A stretch of 64,000 nucleotides of DNA from Candidatus Alcium sp. F082 (GCA_001543395.1 LPNG01000007.1:1-64000), one strand, 5' to 3'. Counted from the first letter of the stretch, positions 48,602-56,924 are shown. Numbers and translations: made by a program. The notes: generated by a model not told the origin, from the letters alone.

Positions 48602-50830
48602 ATGAAACGCACACATCTCATCGCAGCACTTTTGCTGTGGCCTCTTTTCCTCTGCGCTCAAAGCGCTATTGACTACACCCAATACGTGAACCCTTTCATC
48701 GGCACGCAGACCGACGAGACGGGCGCCCTCAGCGGCAGTACATTTCCCGGTGCCACGATGCCACAAGGCATGGTGCAACTGAGCCCCGAGACGGAACAAA
48801 TGGTGACTTGGGACCCTTGCTCGGGCTACGACTACAACAAAGATGTTATCTATGGTTTCACCCATACCCACCTCAGCGGCACGGGTTGCACCGACCTCAT
48901 CGATGTGAGCCTGATGCCTTTGTGCAGCGCGGTGACGCCAGAGCAGTTGAAGGCCGCCGACTTTGGGCAACATTATAGTCATGATAAGGAATCGGCAAGG
49001 CCTGGGTATTATCAAGTGCTGTTGCAGGAGAGTGGCGTGAATGTGGAACTCTCGGCTACCACGCGCACGGGCATCCATCGCTATACTTTTCCCGAGGGCC
49101 AGCCGCAGAGTGTCGTCCTCGATCTCGACCGAGGCACTTTCCGTGGCGAAGCCTATTACTCGAAACGCCGCACTTACGACGTGATTCAAGCACAGATTCG
49201 CCTCGTCGACGACCACACAATCGAAGGCTATCGCGTCGTCACAGGTTGGGCCAAGATGCGCAAAGTGTATTTTCGCGCTGAGTTTTCCAAACCTTTCAGT
49301 CAGCGCTTGCTGATGAACGGTGGGTTAAATGTCGGCAACAGCGATGTGGTGAATGGCAGAACACTGAGGGCGGCATTGAACTTCAACCCAGCCGATGGCC
49401 GGGAGTTGATGATAAAAGTCGCCATTTCGCCTGTAGATAACGAAGGCGCAAGGAAAAACATGCTGGCCGAAGCCCCAAGCTGGGATTTTGACGGCTATGT
49501 CAAAGCTGCCCACGACATTTGGCAGCGTGAGCTCAGCCGCATCGACATTGAAGGCACTGACGAGCAAAAGACCATCTTCTACACGGGTCTTTACCATGTG
49601 CTGATGCAGCCTAACACCATGAGCGACGTGGACGGTCGCTACATGACCACCAACTTCGAAATCAAGCAGATGCCTAAGGGACAAACGTATCACAGCACAT
49701 TTAGTTTGTGGGATACCTTCCGCGCTGCACATCCGCTGTATACGCTCATTGCGCCCGACATTGCTGCGCAGTTTGTGAGAGATATGGTGCTGCACCATCA
49801 GACCTACGGCTACCTGCCCATTTGGGACCTTTGGGGACAAGACAACTACTGTATGATTGGGAATCACGCCATCCCTGTGCTCGCCGATGCTATCATGGCC
49901 GAGATTCCAGGTATCGATGTTGAAGCGGCTTATCAGGCCATGGTCGAGAGCAGCACACGAAGCCACTTCAACTCACCGTTTGAAATCTGGGAGCAATATG
50001 GTTACCTACCGCAGACCTTTCAGGACGAGAGCGTCAGCATCACCATGGAACAGGCTTTCGACGACGCCTGTGTGGCTTTGGTGGCCAAGAAACTTGGCAA
50101 AATGGACGACTACGAGCGTTTCTATCGTCGCAGCATGTTCTACAAAAACCTCTTTGACCCCGAAACGGGCTTTTTCCGTCCGAAAGATGAGAAAGGCAAT
50201 TGGATGGAGGGCTTCGATCCGTTGTCGTACGAACAACCTTGTTTTGTGGAAGGCAATGCCTGGCAATATATGTGGTTCGTCCCGCAAGACCCACAAGGGC
50301 TTATCGACCTCTTTGGTGGCAAGAAAGGCTTCTTGAAGAAACTCGACGAGAACTTCAGCCTCACTGCCACTAGTGGCGAAGTCAATGGCAATGCCAGTGG
50401 TTTCATCGGGCAATACGCACATGGCAACGAGCCGAGTCATCATACCGTTTATCTCTACAACTTTGCGGGCAAGCCTGAGCGCACACAGGAGTTGGTGGAG
50501 CAGGTGAGGAGCGAGTTCTATCGCGCCACGCCTTGCGGCTATGCCGGCAACGACGACTGCGGCCAGATGTCGGCTTGGTATATTTTCTCAAGTCTTGGCT
50601 TCTATCCTTTCCATGCGGGTTCGGCAGAATATGTCATCGGCACGCCGTTGTTCACCAAAGCCACTTTGCATTTGGAAAACGGGAATGACTTTGTCATTAC
50701 TGCCAAGAACAAGACACCCGAACGCATCCATGTCAAGACCGTAAAGTTGAACGGAAAGCCGATAAAGGATTACAAGATTAGCCACCAACAAATCATGGCT
50801 GGAGGAATGCTGGAGTTCAAGATGAAGTAA
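48602..50830 (+). CDS. GH92 family alpha-mannosidase
   Basis: 742 residues from the ATG at 48602 (48590, adding MQKT, is also possible). A signal peptide is followed by the GH92 opening YVNPFIGTQTDETGALSGST and later family segments: GYDYNKDVIYGFTHTHLSGT, FSLWDTFRAAHPLYTLIAPD, and near the end PCGYAGNDDCGQMSAWYIFS, which contributes the acidic metal/substrate residues. GH92 enzymes are Ca2+-dependent exo-mannosidases acting on N-glycans or yeast mannan, here probably periplasmic. Its 3' end overlaps the convergent vsr by 14 bases. Confidence 0.92.
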   Translation: MKRTHLIAALLLWPLFLCAQSAIDYTQYVNPFIGTQTDETGALSGSTFPGATMPQGMVQLSPETEQMVTWDPCSGYDYNKDVIYGFTHTHLSGTGCTDLIDVSLMPLCSAVTPEQLKAADFGQHYSHDKESARPGYYQVLLQESGVNVELSATTRTGIHRYTFPEGQPQSVVLDLDRGTFRGEAYYSKRRTYDVIQAQIRLVDDHTIEGYRVVTGWAKMRKVYFRAEFSKPFSQRLLMNGGLNVGNSDVVNGRTLRAALNFNPADGRELMIKVAISPVDNEGARKNMLAEAPSWDFDGYVKAAHDIWQRELSRIDIEGTDEQKTIFYTGLYHVLMQPNTMSDVDGRYMTTNFEIKQMPKGQTYHSTFSLWDTFRAAHPLYTLIAPDIAAQFVRDMVLHHQTYGYLPIWDLWGQDNYCMIGNHAIPVLADAIMAEIPGIDVEAAYQAMVESSTRSHFNSPFEIWEQYGYLPQTFQDESVSITMEQAFDDACVALVAKKLGKMDDYERFYRRSMFYKNLFDPETGFFRPKDEKGNWMEGFDPLSYEQPCFVEGNAWQYMWFVPQDPQGLIDLFGGKKGFLKKLDENFSLTATSGEVNGNASGFIGQYAHGNEPSHHTVYLYNFAGKPERTQELVEQVRSEFYRATPCGYAGNDDCGQMSAWYIFSSLGFYPFHAGSAEYVIGTPLFTKATLHLENGNDFVITAKNKTPERIHVKTVKLNGKPIKDYKISHQQIMAGGMLEFKMK

Positions 50831-51401
50831 GGCTTTCCGCTGCCATAGCAGCAGGCGTTTCCTGAACATCGTAAGGTACCACCTTCGGTTGGTGCAAGGC
50901 CAAGAAATGCTCGTTGAGCATCAGTTCCACACGCAGCATCGTCTCCTCGATGCGCTTGGGCGTCAGTTGGCATTCCCATACCACGATGACTTGCCAGCCG
51001 TTGTCGTGTAGCACTTGGTAGTTCTGCTGGTCGCGCTCCTGGTTCCTTTTGATCTTGTTCACCCAAAACTCGCGATTTGTCTGCGGAATCTTACAGCACT
51101 GCGAACTATCTACTTTCAACACTCCACTTTCCACTTCCAACTGACTCTCAACTCTCAACCCTAAACTCTCAACTCCGAAATGAACGAAGTGACCATGCCA
51201 GAAACAACCATTCACAAAAATCGCCGTCCGATACCGCCGCATGACGATGTCAGGTTTGCCCGGCACGCTCTTCACGTTGAGACGATAGCGGTAGCCGTGC
51301 CGCCACAGCCATTGCCTTACCTTCAGCTCGGGCTTGGTGCCTTTGCCGTGGATGCGCGACATGCAGTAATGCCGCTGAGTGGGAGTCATCTTGTCAGTCA
51401 T
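50817..51401 (-). CDS. vsr: Very-short-patch-repair endonuclease with inserted segment
   Basis: 194 residues. Vsr motifs are clear: MSRIHGKGTKPELKVRQWLW, the catalytic PGKPDIV segment, FVNGCFWHGH, then NREFWVNKIKRNQERDQQNY and VIVVWECQL. Vsr nicks T:G mismatches left by deaminated 5-methylcytosine and fits beside the HpaII-type methyltransferase 4 kb away. An insert of about 28 residues (FGVESLGLRVESQLEVESGV and onward) separates WHGH from CKIP, within the segment that carries the zinc ligands. Its DNA is a low-complexity tract. Activity is therefore uncertain. Its ATG overlaps the HAD stop in ATGA, so the two are coupled. Confidence 0.85.
   Translation of the reverse strand: MTDKMTPTQRHYCMSRIHGKGTKPELKVRQWLWRHGYRYRLNVKSVPGKPDIVMRRYRTAIFVNGCFWHGHFVHFGVESLGLRVESQLEVESGVLKVDSSQCCKIPQTNREFWVNKIKRNQERDQQNYQVLHDNGWQVIVVWECQLTPKRIEETMLRVELMLNEHFLALHQPKVVPYDVQETPAAMAAESLTSS
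51104..51184. repeat. Low-complexity tract inserted in vsr
   Basis: Words of the type CTCAACTCTCAAC and CCACTTTCCACTTCC repeated over about 80 bases, in frame inside vsr. The style matches the non-coding GTTGACT tandem at 3451 rather than vsr codons. Confidence 0.6.
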
Positions 51402-52066
51402 GGCAGTAGCAATTGGTGTAGTTCTTCAGCGGTTTCTACTACTATCTGAGGTTCGGTCCCTGAGCCCGTCGAAGGGCCGATTTTCATATCACGATACCCC
51501 CAATTGACTGCGATGCCCATGATGCCGCCGTTGGCAGCAGTCTCCATGTCGGTGTCGGAGTCGCCGACCATGACGGCATCCGTCTTTTCGACACCCGCCT
51601 TGCGCAGCACCTCGCCGACGATTTCAGGGTCAGGCTTGAGCGGAAAGTCGGGGCGACCGCCCAGGACCGCCACAAAGGGAATCTCGGAGAAGAACTCCTT
51701 GATGAGGTGTTCAGTGCCTTCTTGGAATTTGTTGGAGGCGACGGCCAGCATCACGCCTTCTTGGTGCAGTTTGGTTAAGAGATCGTGTATCCCAGCAAAA
51801 GGCTTTGTGTATGTGTCGATATGGGTAATGTAGTAAGCTCTGAAGTCGTTGTAGGCGGCGTCCACCATGTCGTCGTCCTTATGGCCGACAGGTAAAGCCT
51901 TTCGCATCAGGTTGCGGGCGCCGTGGCCGACCATAGCCATGACTTCGTCGCGTGTAAAGGTCGGGAAGCCTCTCAGGCTCATGGCGTGGTTGACGGCCTC
52001 CTTGAGGTCGTCGATGGTGTCGAGAAGCGTGCCGTCGAGGTCGAAGATCGCTAGTTTGGATTTCAT
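51398..52066 (-). CDS. HAD-superfamily phosphatase (phosphoglycolate phosphatase-like)
   Basis: 222 residues from the ATG at 52066. HAD motifs: AIFDLDGTLLDTIDDL (nucleophile aspartate), ASNKF (motif II), KPDPEIV and VGDSDTDMETA (motifs III and IV). The cap domain is of the Gph type. Residues about 196-204 (GPSTGSGTE) come from the 24-base element shared with the EFR1 gene, inserted in a C-terminal loop. Translationally coupled to vsr, an odd pairing. Confidence 0.88.
   Translation of the reverse strand: MKSKLAIFDLDGTLLDTIDDLKEAVNHAMSLRGFPTFTRDEVMAMVGHGARNLMRKALPVGHKDDDMVDAAYNDFRAYYITHIDTYTKPFAGIHDLLTKLHQEGVMLAVASNKFQEGTEHLIKEFFSEIPFVAVLGGRPDFPLKPDPEIVGEVLRKAGVEKTDAVMVGDSDTDMETAANGGIMGIAVNWGYRDMKIGPSTGSGTEPQIVVETAEELHQLLLP
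51455..51478. repeat. 24-bp element in the HAD gene
   Basis: Second copy of the element at 44680-44703 with one change (CCCGTC for CCTGTC). On this gene's strand it is read in reverse complement, giving PSTGSG rather than PEPVEG. Confidence 0.75.
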
Positions 52067-52127
52067 GAGAGGGAATTTCAGAATGTTAATTACAAACTTT
52101 TTAACATAAGTTTCTGATTGAGAGGTA

Positions 52128-52135
52128 CAAAAGTA
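52128..52135 (-). promoter_or_regulatory. -7 box of the HAD-vsr operon
   Basis: TACTTTTG on the minus strand, about 61 bases before the HAD ATG and immediately after the methyltransferase-like fragment. Confidence 0.5.
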
Positions 52136-52145
52136 AATAAAATTC

Positions 52146-52289
52146 TCAAAAGTTATTAGAAAAATTCTCAATTCTACTTTTTGCTATTCTTGCTAGAATA
52201 CAGCCTGCGGGCAGAAAGATGAGCAGACCCAAAATGATGACGCCAAGGAGGAATTTCGTTATCGCTTGAAAAAACAAGTTTGATTTCAT
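52146..52289 (-). pseudogene. N-terminal fragment of an isoprenylcysteine-methyltransferase-like gene
   Basis: A 47-residue reading frame, too short for the track: MKSNLFFQAITKFLLGVIIL then GLLIFLPAGC. This is how small membrane methyltransferases of the isoprenylcysteine type begin; the rest is missing and the frame ends in unrelated residues. Probably a truncated remnant between the HAD gene and the PAP2-VanX gene. It could instead be a real small membrane peptide. Confidence 0.5.
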
Positions 52290-52312
52290 CAGAATAGTAT
52301 TGTTTCAGCGTA

Positions 52313-53713
52313 TCACTTGCTGAGTTGCTTCACTGGGAAGGTGAAATAGGTGTCGGGGAACGGTTCGTTTTTCAAGGTGAAGTGCCACCATTCCTCGTCG
52401 ATAGCCTTGAAGCCGTGGCGTAGCATGGCATCACGCAAGATCATGCGGTTGTGGAACTGCTCGGCGGTGATGCGGCCGTTGCCTATGTATTGTCCTGTCT
52501 CAGGGTTGCCTCCGAAATCGGGATGGCTTTCCAGACCAAACCAATCGAAGGTGCCGCCCATGTCGACTTCTTTTTCCGTAGCCATGTCGAAGAGGGTCAG
52601 GTCGACGGTGGAGCCACGGGTGTGGCCACTTCTCCTGGCGATATAGCCCAACTCGAAGAGGCTGTCGCGAGGCACTTCGGGATAGAAATAGGACTTCATG
52701 AGTGTATCGCTGACGTCGGCGCCCCAACGCATGAAGTGGTCGACGGCGCATTGCGGACGGTAGGCATCGAAGATCTTCAGGCGGTAGCCTTGTTGTTTCA
52801 GGTCGTCGCTAACGGCACGAAGGCTGTCGGCGGCCTGTCGGGTGAGCAGTGCGACGGGCTCCAGATAGCCGTCCACACGTGTTCCGACGAAGTTATAGGT
52901 GCTATGGTAACGGATCTCCAAGATGGCGTCGGGGACGACATCGGTGATGTTCACGAACTGGCTTGCGTCGTCGGTGGGTGCCAGTTTTCCTGTCAGCCAC
53001 TGAAACTCGTTGCGTGCTTTCTCGAGCTGTGTCAAAAACTCTGGGCTGGTGTGCAGTCGGCTCACGCCGATGGCAGCGCAGAGGCGGCTGGCGTCGACGT
53101 CGCTCTGCCAGTGGGCGCCTGCGATGACACGGCTCTCGCCATACATATAGCCTCGCGCCATGATGGTGTCGGCATTGTCGGGGTTGATCTCGGAGAGCAG
53201 TAAGGCGGTGGCATAGCCACGCTGGCTGTGGCCGGAGGGGTAGGATCCTTCGCCCGACAGTTCCACTTCCTCGTATCTCGTGAGCATGTGTTCATGGAAA
53301 CGCTCGAACGGACGCTTGCGGTGGTAGAAAGCCTTCGGCTTGACGCGTGTCGCGTCGATGGTGGAGAGGCTGTTGATCAAGAGCTTATAGATCTCGGGAG
53401 TGCCTTCCTTAGTGATTTCGAGGCCGAAGGGCACTTTGAACACGGCAAAGAGCGAGTCGTAGTTCCACACGGCATCTTGGAAGACGAGGGCGGCGCGTTC
53501 AGGGTCGTTACGTTGCTGCTTGCCCCACATGTAGTGCATGATGTCGTTGGCGAAGTCGTTCCCGAGGGTATCCGGCGGTGGGGGCAGGCATTTGATGAGG
53601 TCAGGCATCTCTTCGGCGCTGAAATACAGCGTGACACCGTTGTCTTGTGCTCGAGTAACAAGGTTGCCGCAGAACAGGATGGCGGCGATGAGGAATAGGT
53701 GGAGGTGTTTCAT
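52313..53713 (-). CDS. Periplasmic PAP2 phosphatase fused to VanX-type D,D-dipeptidase
   Basis: 466 residues with a signal peptide. Residues about 60-225 are a class A acid phosphatase/PAP2 domain with all three motifs: KAFYHRKRP near 125, YPSGHSQRG near 160 and SRVIAGAHWQSDVDA near 198. Residues about 245-460 are an M15D D-Ala-D-Ala dipeptidase (VanX/DdpX type): DAYRPQCAVDHF, SGHTRGSTVDLTL with zinc ligands, and EEWWHF with the catalytic glutamate and third ligand. One polypeptide could thus dephosphorylate a lipid or nucleotide carrier and cleave D,D-dipeptides. No van-type ligase or regulator is nearby. Confidence 0.88.
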   Translation of the reverse strand: MKHLHLFLIAAILFCGNLVTRAQDNGVTLYFSAEEMPDLIKCLPPPPDTLGNDFANDIMHYMWGKQQRNDPERAALVFQDAVWNYDSLFAVFKVPFGLEITKEGTPEIYKLLINSLSTIDATRVKPKAFYHRKRPFERFHEHMLTRYEEVELSGEGSYPSGHSQRGYATALLLSEINPDNADTIMARGYMYGESRVIAGAHWQSDVDASRLCAAIGVSRLHTSPEFLTQLEKARNEFQWLTGKLAPTDDASQFVNITDVVPDAILEIRYHSTYNFVGTRVDGYLEPVALLTRQAADSLRAVSDDLKQQGYRLKIFDAYRPQCAVDHFMRWGADVSDTLMKSYFYPEVPRDSLFELGYIARRSGHTRGSTVDLTLFDMATEKEVDMGGTFDWFGLESHPDFGGNPETGQYIGNGRITAEQFHNRMILRDAMLRHGFKAIDEEWWHFTLKNEPFPDTYFTFPVKQLSK

Positions 53714-53726
53714 ATTTTGGTGGTTT

Positions 53727-53882
53727 TTATTTGTTCTTGTTGAGGATGATGAGTGCTGCGATGACGCCCGGTACCCAGCCGCAGAGCGTGAGCAGAAGCA
53801 CGATGAGCATCGACCCGCAGCCGCGGTCGATCACCGCCAGCGGCGGGAAGATAATGGCTAGGATGACTTGGAGGCAGGACAT
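53727..53882 (-). CDS. YqaE/Pmp3 family small membrane protein
   Basis: 51 residues, missed by the track: MSCLQVILAIIFPPLAVIDR then GCGSMLIVLLLTLCGWVPGV and a short KNK tail. Two transmembrane helices with the FPPLAV and GWVPGVIHA-type blocks define the Pmp3/YqaE family, linked to stress and membrane potential. It starts 155 bases upstream of its stop and precedes the PAP2-VanX gene by 13 bases, so the two may be co-transcribed. A partial copy of its 5' end lies at 54070-54122. Confidence 0.85.
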   Translation of the reverse strand: MSCLQVILAIIFPPLAVIDRGCGSMLIVLLLTLCGWVPGVIAALIILNKNK

Positions 53883-53952
53883 AATAGTGGTAAAGTTTTT
53901 ATTATTGATTATTTATGGCATTGGTTATTCTGCAAATAATACATCATTTTTT

Positions 53953-54046
53953 TATTTTACTTTATGCATAAATAGTAAAATACGCCCCATTTTTATTTTA
54001 CTTTCCGTGTTAAAAGTAAAATAACGGATTGCGCTATTTTACTTTT
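53953..54046. repeat. Five copies of TATTTTACTTT in both orientations
   Basis: Direct copies at about 53953, 53994 and 54035 and inverted copies at 53973 and 54013, spaced 20-22 bases. They lie between the intact YqaE gene and its truncated duplicate, upstream of yqaE and just past the HpaII-type stop. They could be binding sites of a regulator or recombinase. Confidence 0.6.
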
Positions 54047-54069
54047 AGGTCACATTCTTATAAGTGTTT

Positions 54070-54122
54070 GTTCCCGCCAGCGGCGGGAAGATAATGGATA
54101 GGGTGGCTTGGAGGAGGAACAT
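54070..54122 (-). pseudogene. Truncated duplicate of the yqaE 5' end
   Basis: 42 of 48 bases match the first codons of the YqaE gene (MFLLQATLSIIFPPLA), then similarity stops. A perfect hairpin, TTCCCGCC-agc-GGCGGGAA, sits at the break. It begins two bases after the HpaII-type stop codon. Confidence 0.6.
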
Positions 54123-54124
54123 AT

Positions 54125-55210
54125 TTACTTTGTAAATCTGATTTGCAAATTCAGTTTTATGTAGACATTATTATTCTTGCCACGATAAAGTGAACCATAA
54201 TTGTATCTGGTTCTACTGGGATTGTCCAATCGTGTATTATTGAAAAGATAATCTTCAACATCATTTCGGTTATAAAAGTGATAACAAACAATGTCTCCAT
54301 CCTTTTTTACTACCAAATATCCCCCATTGGCATCGTAGCGGCCAGTCCATTCTTTTGCGGGTGTCATTCCTAATGCTGCGTCAAGCAACAGTACTTTCAT
54401 TTTGTGTTCATAAAAAGCCTGGACATTATTCCCTGAATAATTAAAAGGATTCTGTTGTACGATAGCAGTAACGGCATCTCTTATTGATGATGAATTTGAA
54501 TAAGGCATGTTTACCCAGGCAAGACAATTGGCAATAAACTTAGGCATGCAAGTGTCGAGAAAAATGAGATTGTTTTTAAAAGTCTGATGTTCAATATCAT
54601 AGTATTTCAGTTTGCATCCCTTATCGACCAAGGCTTGCATTCGTGGTGTGTGGTCTTCAATTGCATTTATTTCTGTCAGTTCTTCGTCATTTAAGTTATG
54701 ACCGACAATTTGATATGTGATATTGGTTGGACCGCCAGGATTGAGCAATGTAGATGGGCTACCAAGCTGTGACTTAATGCTAAATCCCAATTCAGGTGTC
54801 ATATTAGTTCGCAAATCATGAATGACAATATGAATGTCAGCCTTGTCTTTTGACGGAGCTTTCAACTTAGTGCAGCCAATTTGCCCCATGAAGCTTTCGA
54901 TGTCTGGAATTTCAAAAGCTCGTTTATTGGTCTCTTTAATGGTATCCAACAATGATCTGGATTCCTCCATGAATTTGGCCATAGAAATTCTTGCAAATTC
55001 GTTGCCGTCTTCGTCAATAACAATAATGTTTTGCTTTGAATTTGGTTTATACTCGTAACGTTTGCTTTCTTCGCGGATGATATTAATAATTGGGTAATAT
55101 AAATCGAGCTTATTTAGGTTAGCATCACCAGCATAAACTCTACCTTCGCCTAGCAAGCGAAACAGTGTGTATATCTCGCTCCATTCGCCCTTGTTACCTG
55201 TTATTGCCAT
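54125..55210 (-). CDS. HpaII-family type II restriction endonuclease
   Basis: 361 residues, close to the 358 of HpaII. It opens MAITGNKGEWSEIYTLFRLL, the family's conserved start, and contains KADIHIVIHD and GFSIKSQLGSPSTLLNPGG, which carries the probable catalytic D/E-x-K type residues. By homology it should cut CCGG when unmethylated. It lies ten bases downstream of the methyltransferase gene, so it would be expressed last from the controller promoter. Confidence 0.88.
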   Translation of the reverse strand: MAITGNKGEWSEIYTLFRLLGEGRVYAGDANLNKLDLYYPIINIIREESKRYEYKPNSKQNIIVIDEDGNEFARISMAKFMEESRSLLDTIKETNKRAFEIPDIESFMGQIGCTKLKAPSKDKADIHIVIHDLRTNMTPELGFSIKSQLGSPSTLLNPGGPTNITYQIVGHNLNDEELTEINAIEDHTPRMQALVDKGCKLKYYDIEHQTFKNNLIFLDTCMPKFIANCLAWVNMPYSNSSSIRDAVTAIVQQNPFNYSGNNVQAFYEHKMKVLLLDAALGMTPAKEWTGRYDANGGYLVVKKDGDIVCYHFYNRNDVEDYLFNNTRLDNPSRTRYNYGSLYRGKNNNVYIKLNLQIRFTK

Positions 55211-55220
55211 GTTGTTGGTT

Positions 55221-56579
55221 TTAAATAAGTTTAATCATTTTTAATTCTTTTTCAGCTGTTGCTTGTATTGCAGGAACAGCAACGGAATTTCCAAATTGTT
55301 TGTAAGCCGAAGCGTCAGCTACGACAATTCTAAAATTATCTGGAAAACCTTGTAAACGCGCCCATTCTCTTGGTGTCATTCTGCGAATTCCATCCCGATT
55401 GACCTCGCCTTTAATATTAGTTACTGGGGTAAAGTCTGTTAATCTTTTGTCAATGACAAGATTTCTTTCTCTGCCCATGCCACCCACAACAATTGCGTTG
55501 GCTACTCCATTAATATCAATTATTTCATAGCCAAAACCATGGCCAGCAGCTTCGTGTCTGGAGCGATGCCTTTTCAGGGTTTCTACATAAACATCAGATA
55601 AATAATACTTTACCGAGGGAACAGTCTTTTCCATTACATCTTTGAACTTAGGTCTATTATCTCCTGTGGTTTGGGGTTCTGGATACTTGAATTTGTTAAT
55701 ATCGACATGCAAGCTTTTCTTGAAGCCCAAAATATAGATTCTTTCACGATGTTGTGGAACTCCAAAGTCCATAGCATTGACAATCTGAGGTGGTACAACA
55801 TCATATCCGGCATCGTCTAAATGTTCTAAAATGGTTTTCAGGGTACGTCCTTTGTCGTGTATGGCCAATCCCTTTACGTTTTCCAAAAAGATAGCTTTTG
55901 GTTGGTGCTTTCTAAGAATGTCTTCGATTTCAAAAAATAATGTGCCACGTGTTTCATCCTTAAAACCAAGCCTTTTTCCAGCCAGCGAAAAAGCCTGACA
56001 TGGGAAACCGGCACATAACACATCAAACTTTTTTGGAATATATTGTTTTGTTGTAGGTTTGGTTATGTCTCCAAATGGCATTTCTCCATAGTTTGCCAAA
56101 TATGATTCTTGTGCCTTTACGTCAAATTCAGAGGAATACACACATTTTCCACCTAAATTTTGCATGGCAATTCTAAAACCACCTATACCAGCGAACAAAT
56201 CAATGAATGTAAAACGAGGCTCTTTGGGTCCTGGGAAGGGTACATTGAAGAATTCTTCAAACAAATTGTATTGTGTTGGAGATTCAGCAGCAGCCCAAAT
56301 ATCTTCATCGGTCAATTCTTCGATAAAGAGCTTTTGACGGGATTGTTTTCGTTCAAGAAATTCACGAATTGCTCCAACAATCTCTTCTTTTCTTTTTTTT
56401 GATAGTTTTTCGCTAGAATTATGCAAATAATGGCTTAATACGGCAATCTGGTTTTCGTATGAGGTTTCACCATATACTTTAATATGGTTTTTCTCGTCTA
56501 TTTCTTCAGGGAAATTTACCAAACTATGTCGATTCGTTTTGTTTTTGCTATTTGTTGTTTTACTGCTCATACTTAACAA
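55221..56579 (-). CDS. DNA cytosine-5 methyltransferase of the HpaII-type system
   Basis: 452 residues, with an N-terminal extension of about 120 residues before the catalytic core. C5-MTase motifs in order: I FIDLFAGIGGFRIAMQ, IV GFPCQAFSLAG with the catalytic cysteine, VI FLENVKGL, VIII QHRERIYILGF, IX RRMTPREWARLQGFPDNF and X YKQFGNSVAVPAI. It should methylate CCGG and protect the host. Its 5' end overlaps the controller gene by 20 bases, suggesting coupled expression; the role of the extension is unknown. Confidence 0.93.
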   Translation of the reverse strand: MLSMSSKTTNSKNKTNRHSLVNFPEEIDEKNHIKVYGETSYENQIAVLSHYLHNSSEKLSKKRKEEIVGAIREFLERKQSRQKLFIEELTDEDIWAAAESPTQYNLFEEFFNVPFPGPKEPRFTFIDLFAGIGGFRIAMQNLGGKCVYSSEFDVKAQESYLANYGEMPFGDITKPTTKQYIPKKFDVLCAGFPCQAFSLAGKRLGFKDETRGTLFFEIEDILRKHQPKAIFLENVKGLAIHDKGRTLKTILEHLDDAGYDVVPPQIVNAMDFGVPQHRERIYILGFKKSLHVDINKFKYPEPQTTGDNRPKFKDVMEKTVPSVKYYLSDVYVETLKRHRSRHEAAGHGFGYEIIDINGVANAIVVGGMGRERNLVIDKRLTDFTPVTNIKGEVNRDGIRRMTPREWARLQGFPDNFRIVVADASAYKQFGNSVAVPAIQATAEKELKMIKLI

Positions 56580-56859
56580 TGCTTTTCATTAATTCATCTA
56601 TCGCCTCTGAGCATTCAGGAGCAATCTTCACATTAGGCATAAACACTTTTTCAATTGGATAATCCAAATGCTTGCAGATGGTATCAATTTGCTTGAGGGT
56701 GTATTTGTGGGAGTATTTGGGGTTTTCGATATTTCCTATTTGCCCACGTGAGATGCCCAATATCTCGCTTAATTTCGCCTGACTAATGCCTCTCTCCGTG
56801 CGAAGCTTCTTAATCGATTGAATTACTTTATCTTGGAAATCAACTTTTTCTGACTTCAT
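56560..56859 (-). CDS. Restriction-modification controller protein (XRE type)
   Basis: 99 residues from the ATG at 56859. The track's longer start crosses the promoter, and the ATG at 56871 lies in an operator at the predicted start point. The helix-turn-helix reads RGISQAKLSEILGISRGQIG; a short helical tail may dimerise. Two matching palindromes, TACTCA-ttt-TGAGTA and TACTCA-att-TGAGTG, flank its -7 box, so it very likely regulates itself and the downstream methyltransferase and nuclease. Confidence 0.85.
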   Translation of the reverse strand: MKSEKVDFQDKVIQSIKKLRTERGISQAKLSEILGISRGQIGNIENPKYSHKYTLKQIDTICKHLDYPIEKVFMPNVKIAPECSEAIDELMKSIVKYEQ

Positions 56860-56864
56860 TTTTA

Positions 56865-56879
56865 TACTCATTTTGAGTA
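56865..56879. promoter_or_regulatory. Controller operator 1
   Basis: TACTCA-ttt-TGAGTA, a perfect inverted repeat overlapping the predicted transcription start; bound protein would block the promoter. Confidence 0.7.
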
Positions 56880-56887
56880 CAAAAATA
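56880..56887 (-). promoter_or_regulatory. -7 box of the C-M-R operon
   Basis: TATTTTTG on the minus strand, between the two operators. Confidence 0.65.
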
Positions 56888-56909
56888 GATGAAGCAAAAG
56901 GTTTTGCTG

Positions 56910-56924
56910 TACTCAATTTGAGTG
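56910..56924. promoter_or_regulatory. Controller operator 2
   Basis: TACTCA-att-TGAGTG, one mismatch, centred about 45 bases from operator 1 and about 44 upstream of the start point, a place where an activator could sit. Confidence 0.65.

Noticed and set aside
50403-50869. Minus-strand ORFs over the 3' end of GH92
   Set aside because: Shadows; only vsr, starting at 51401, has family motifs on this strand.
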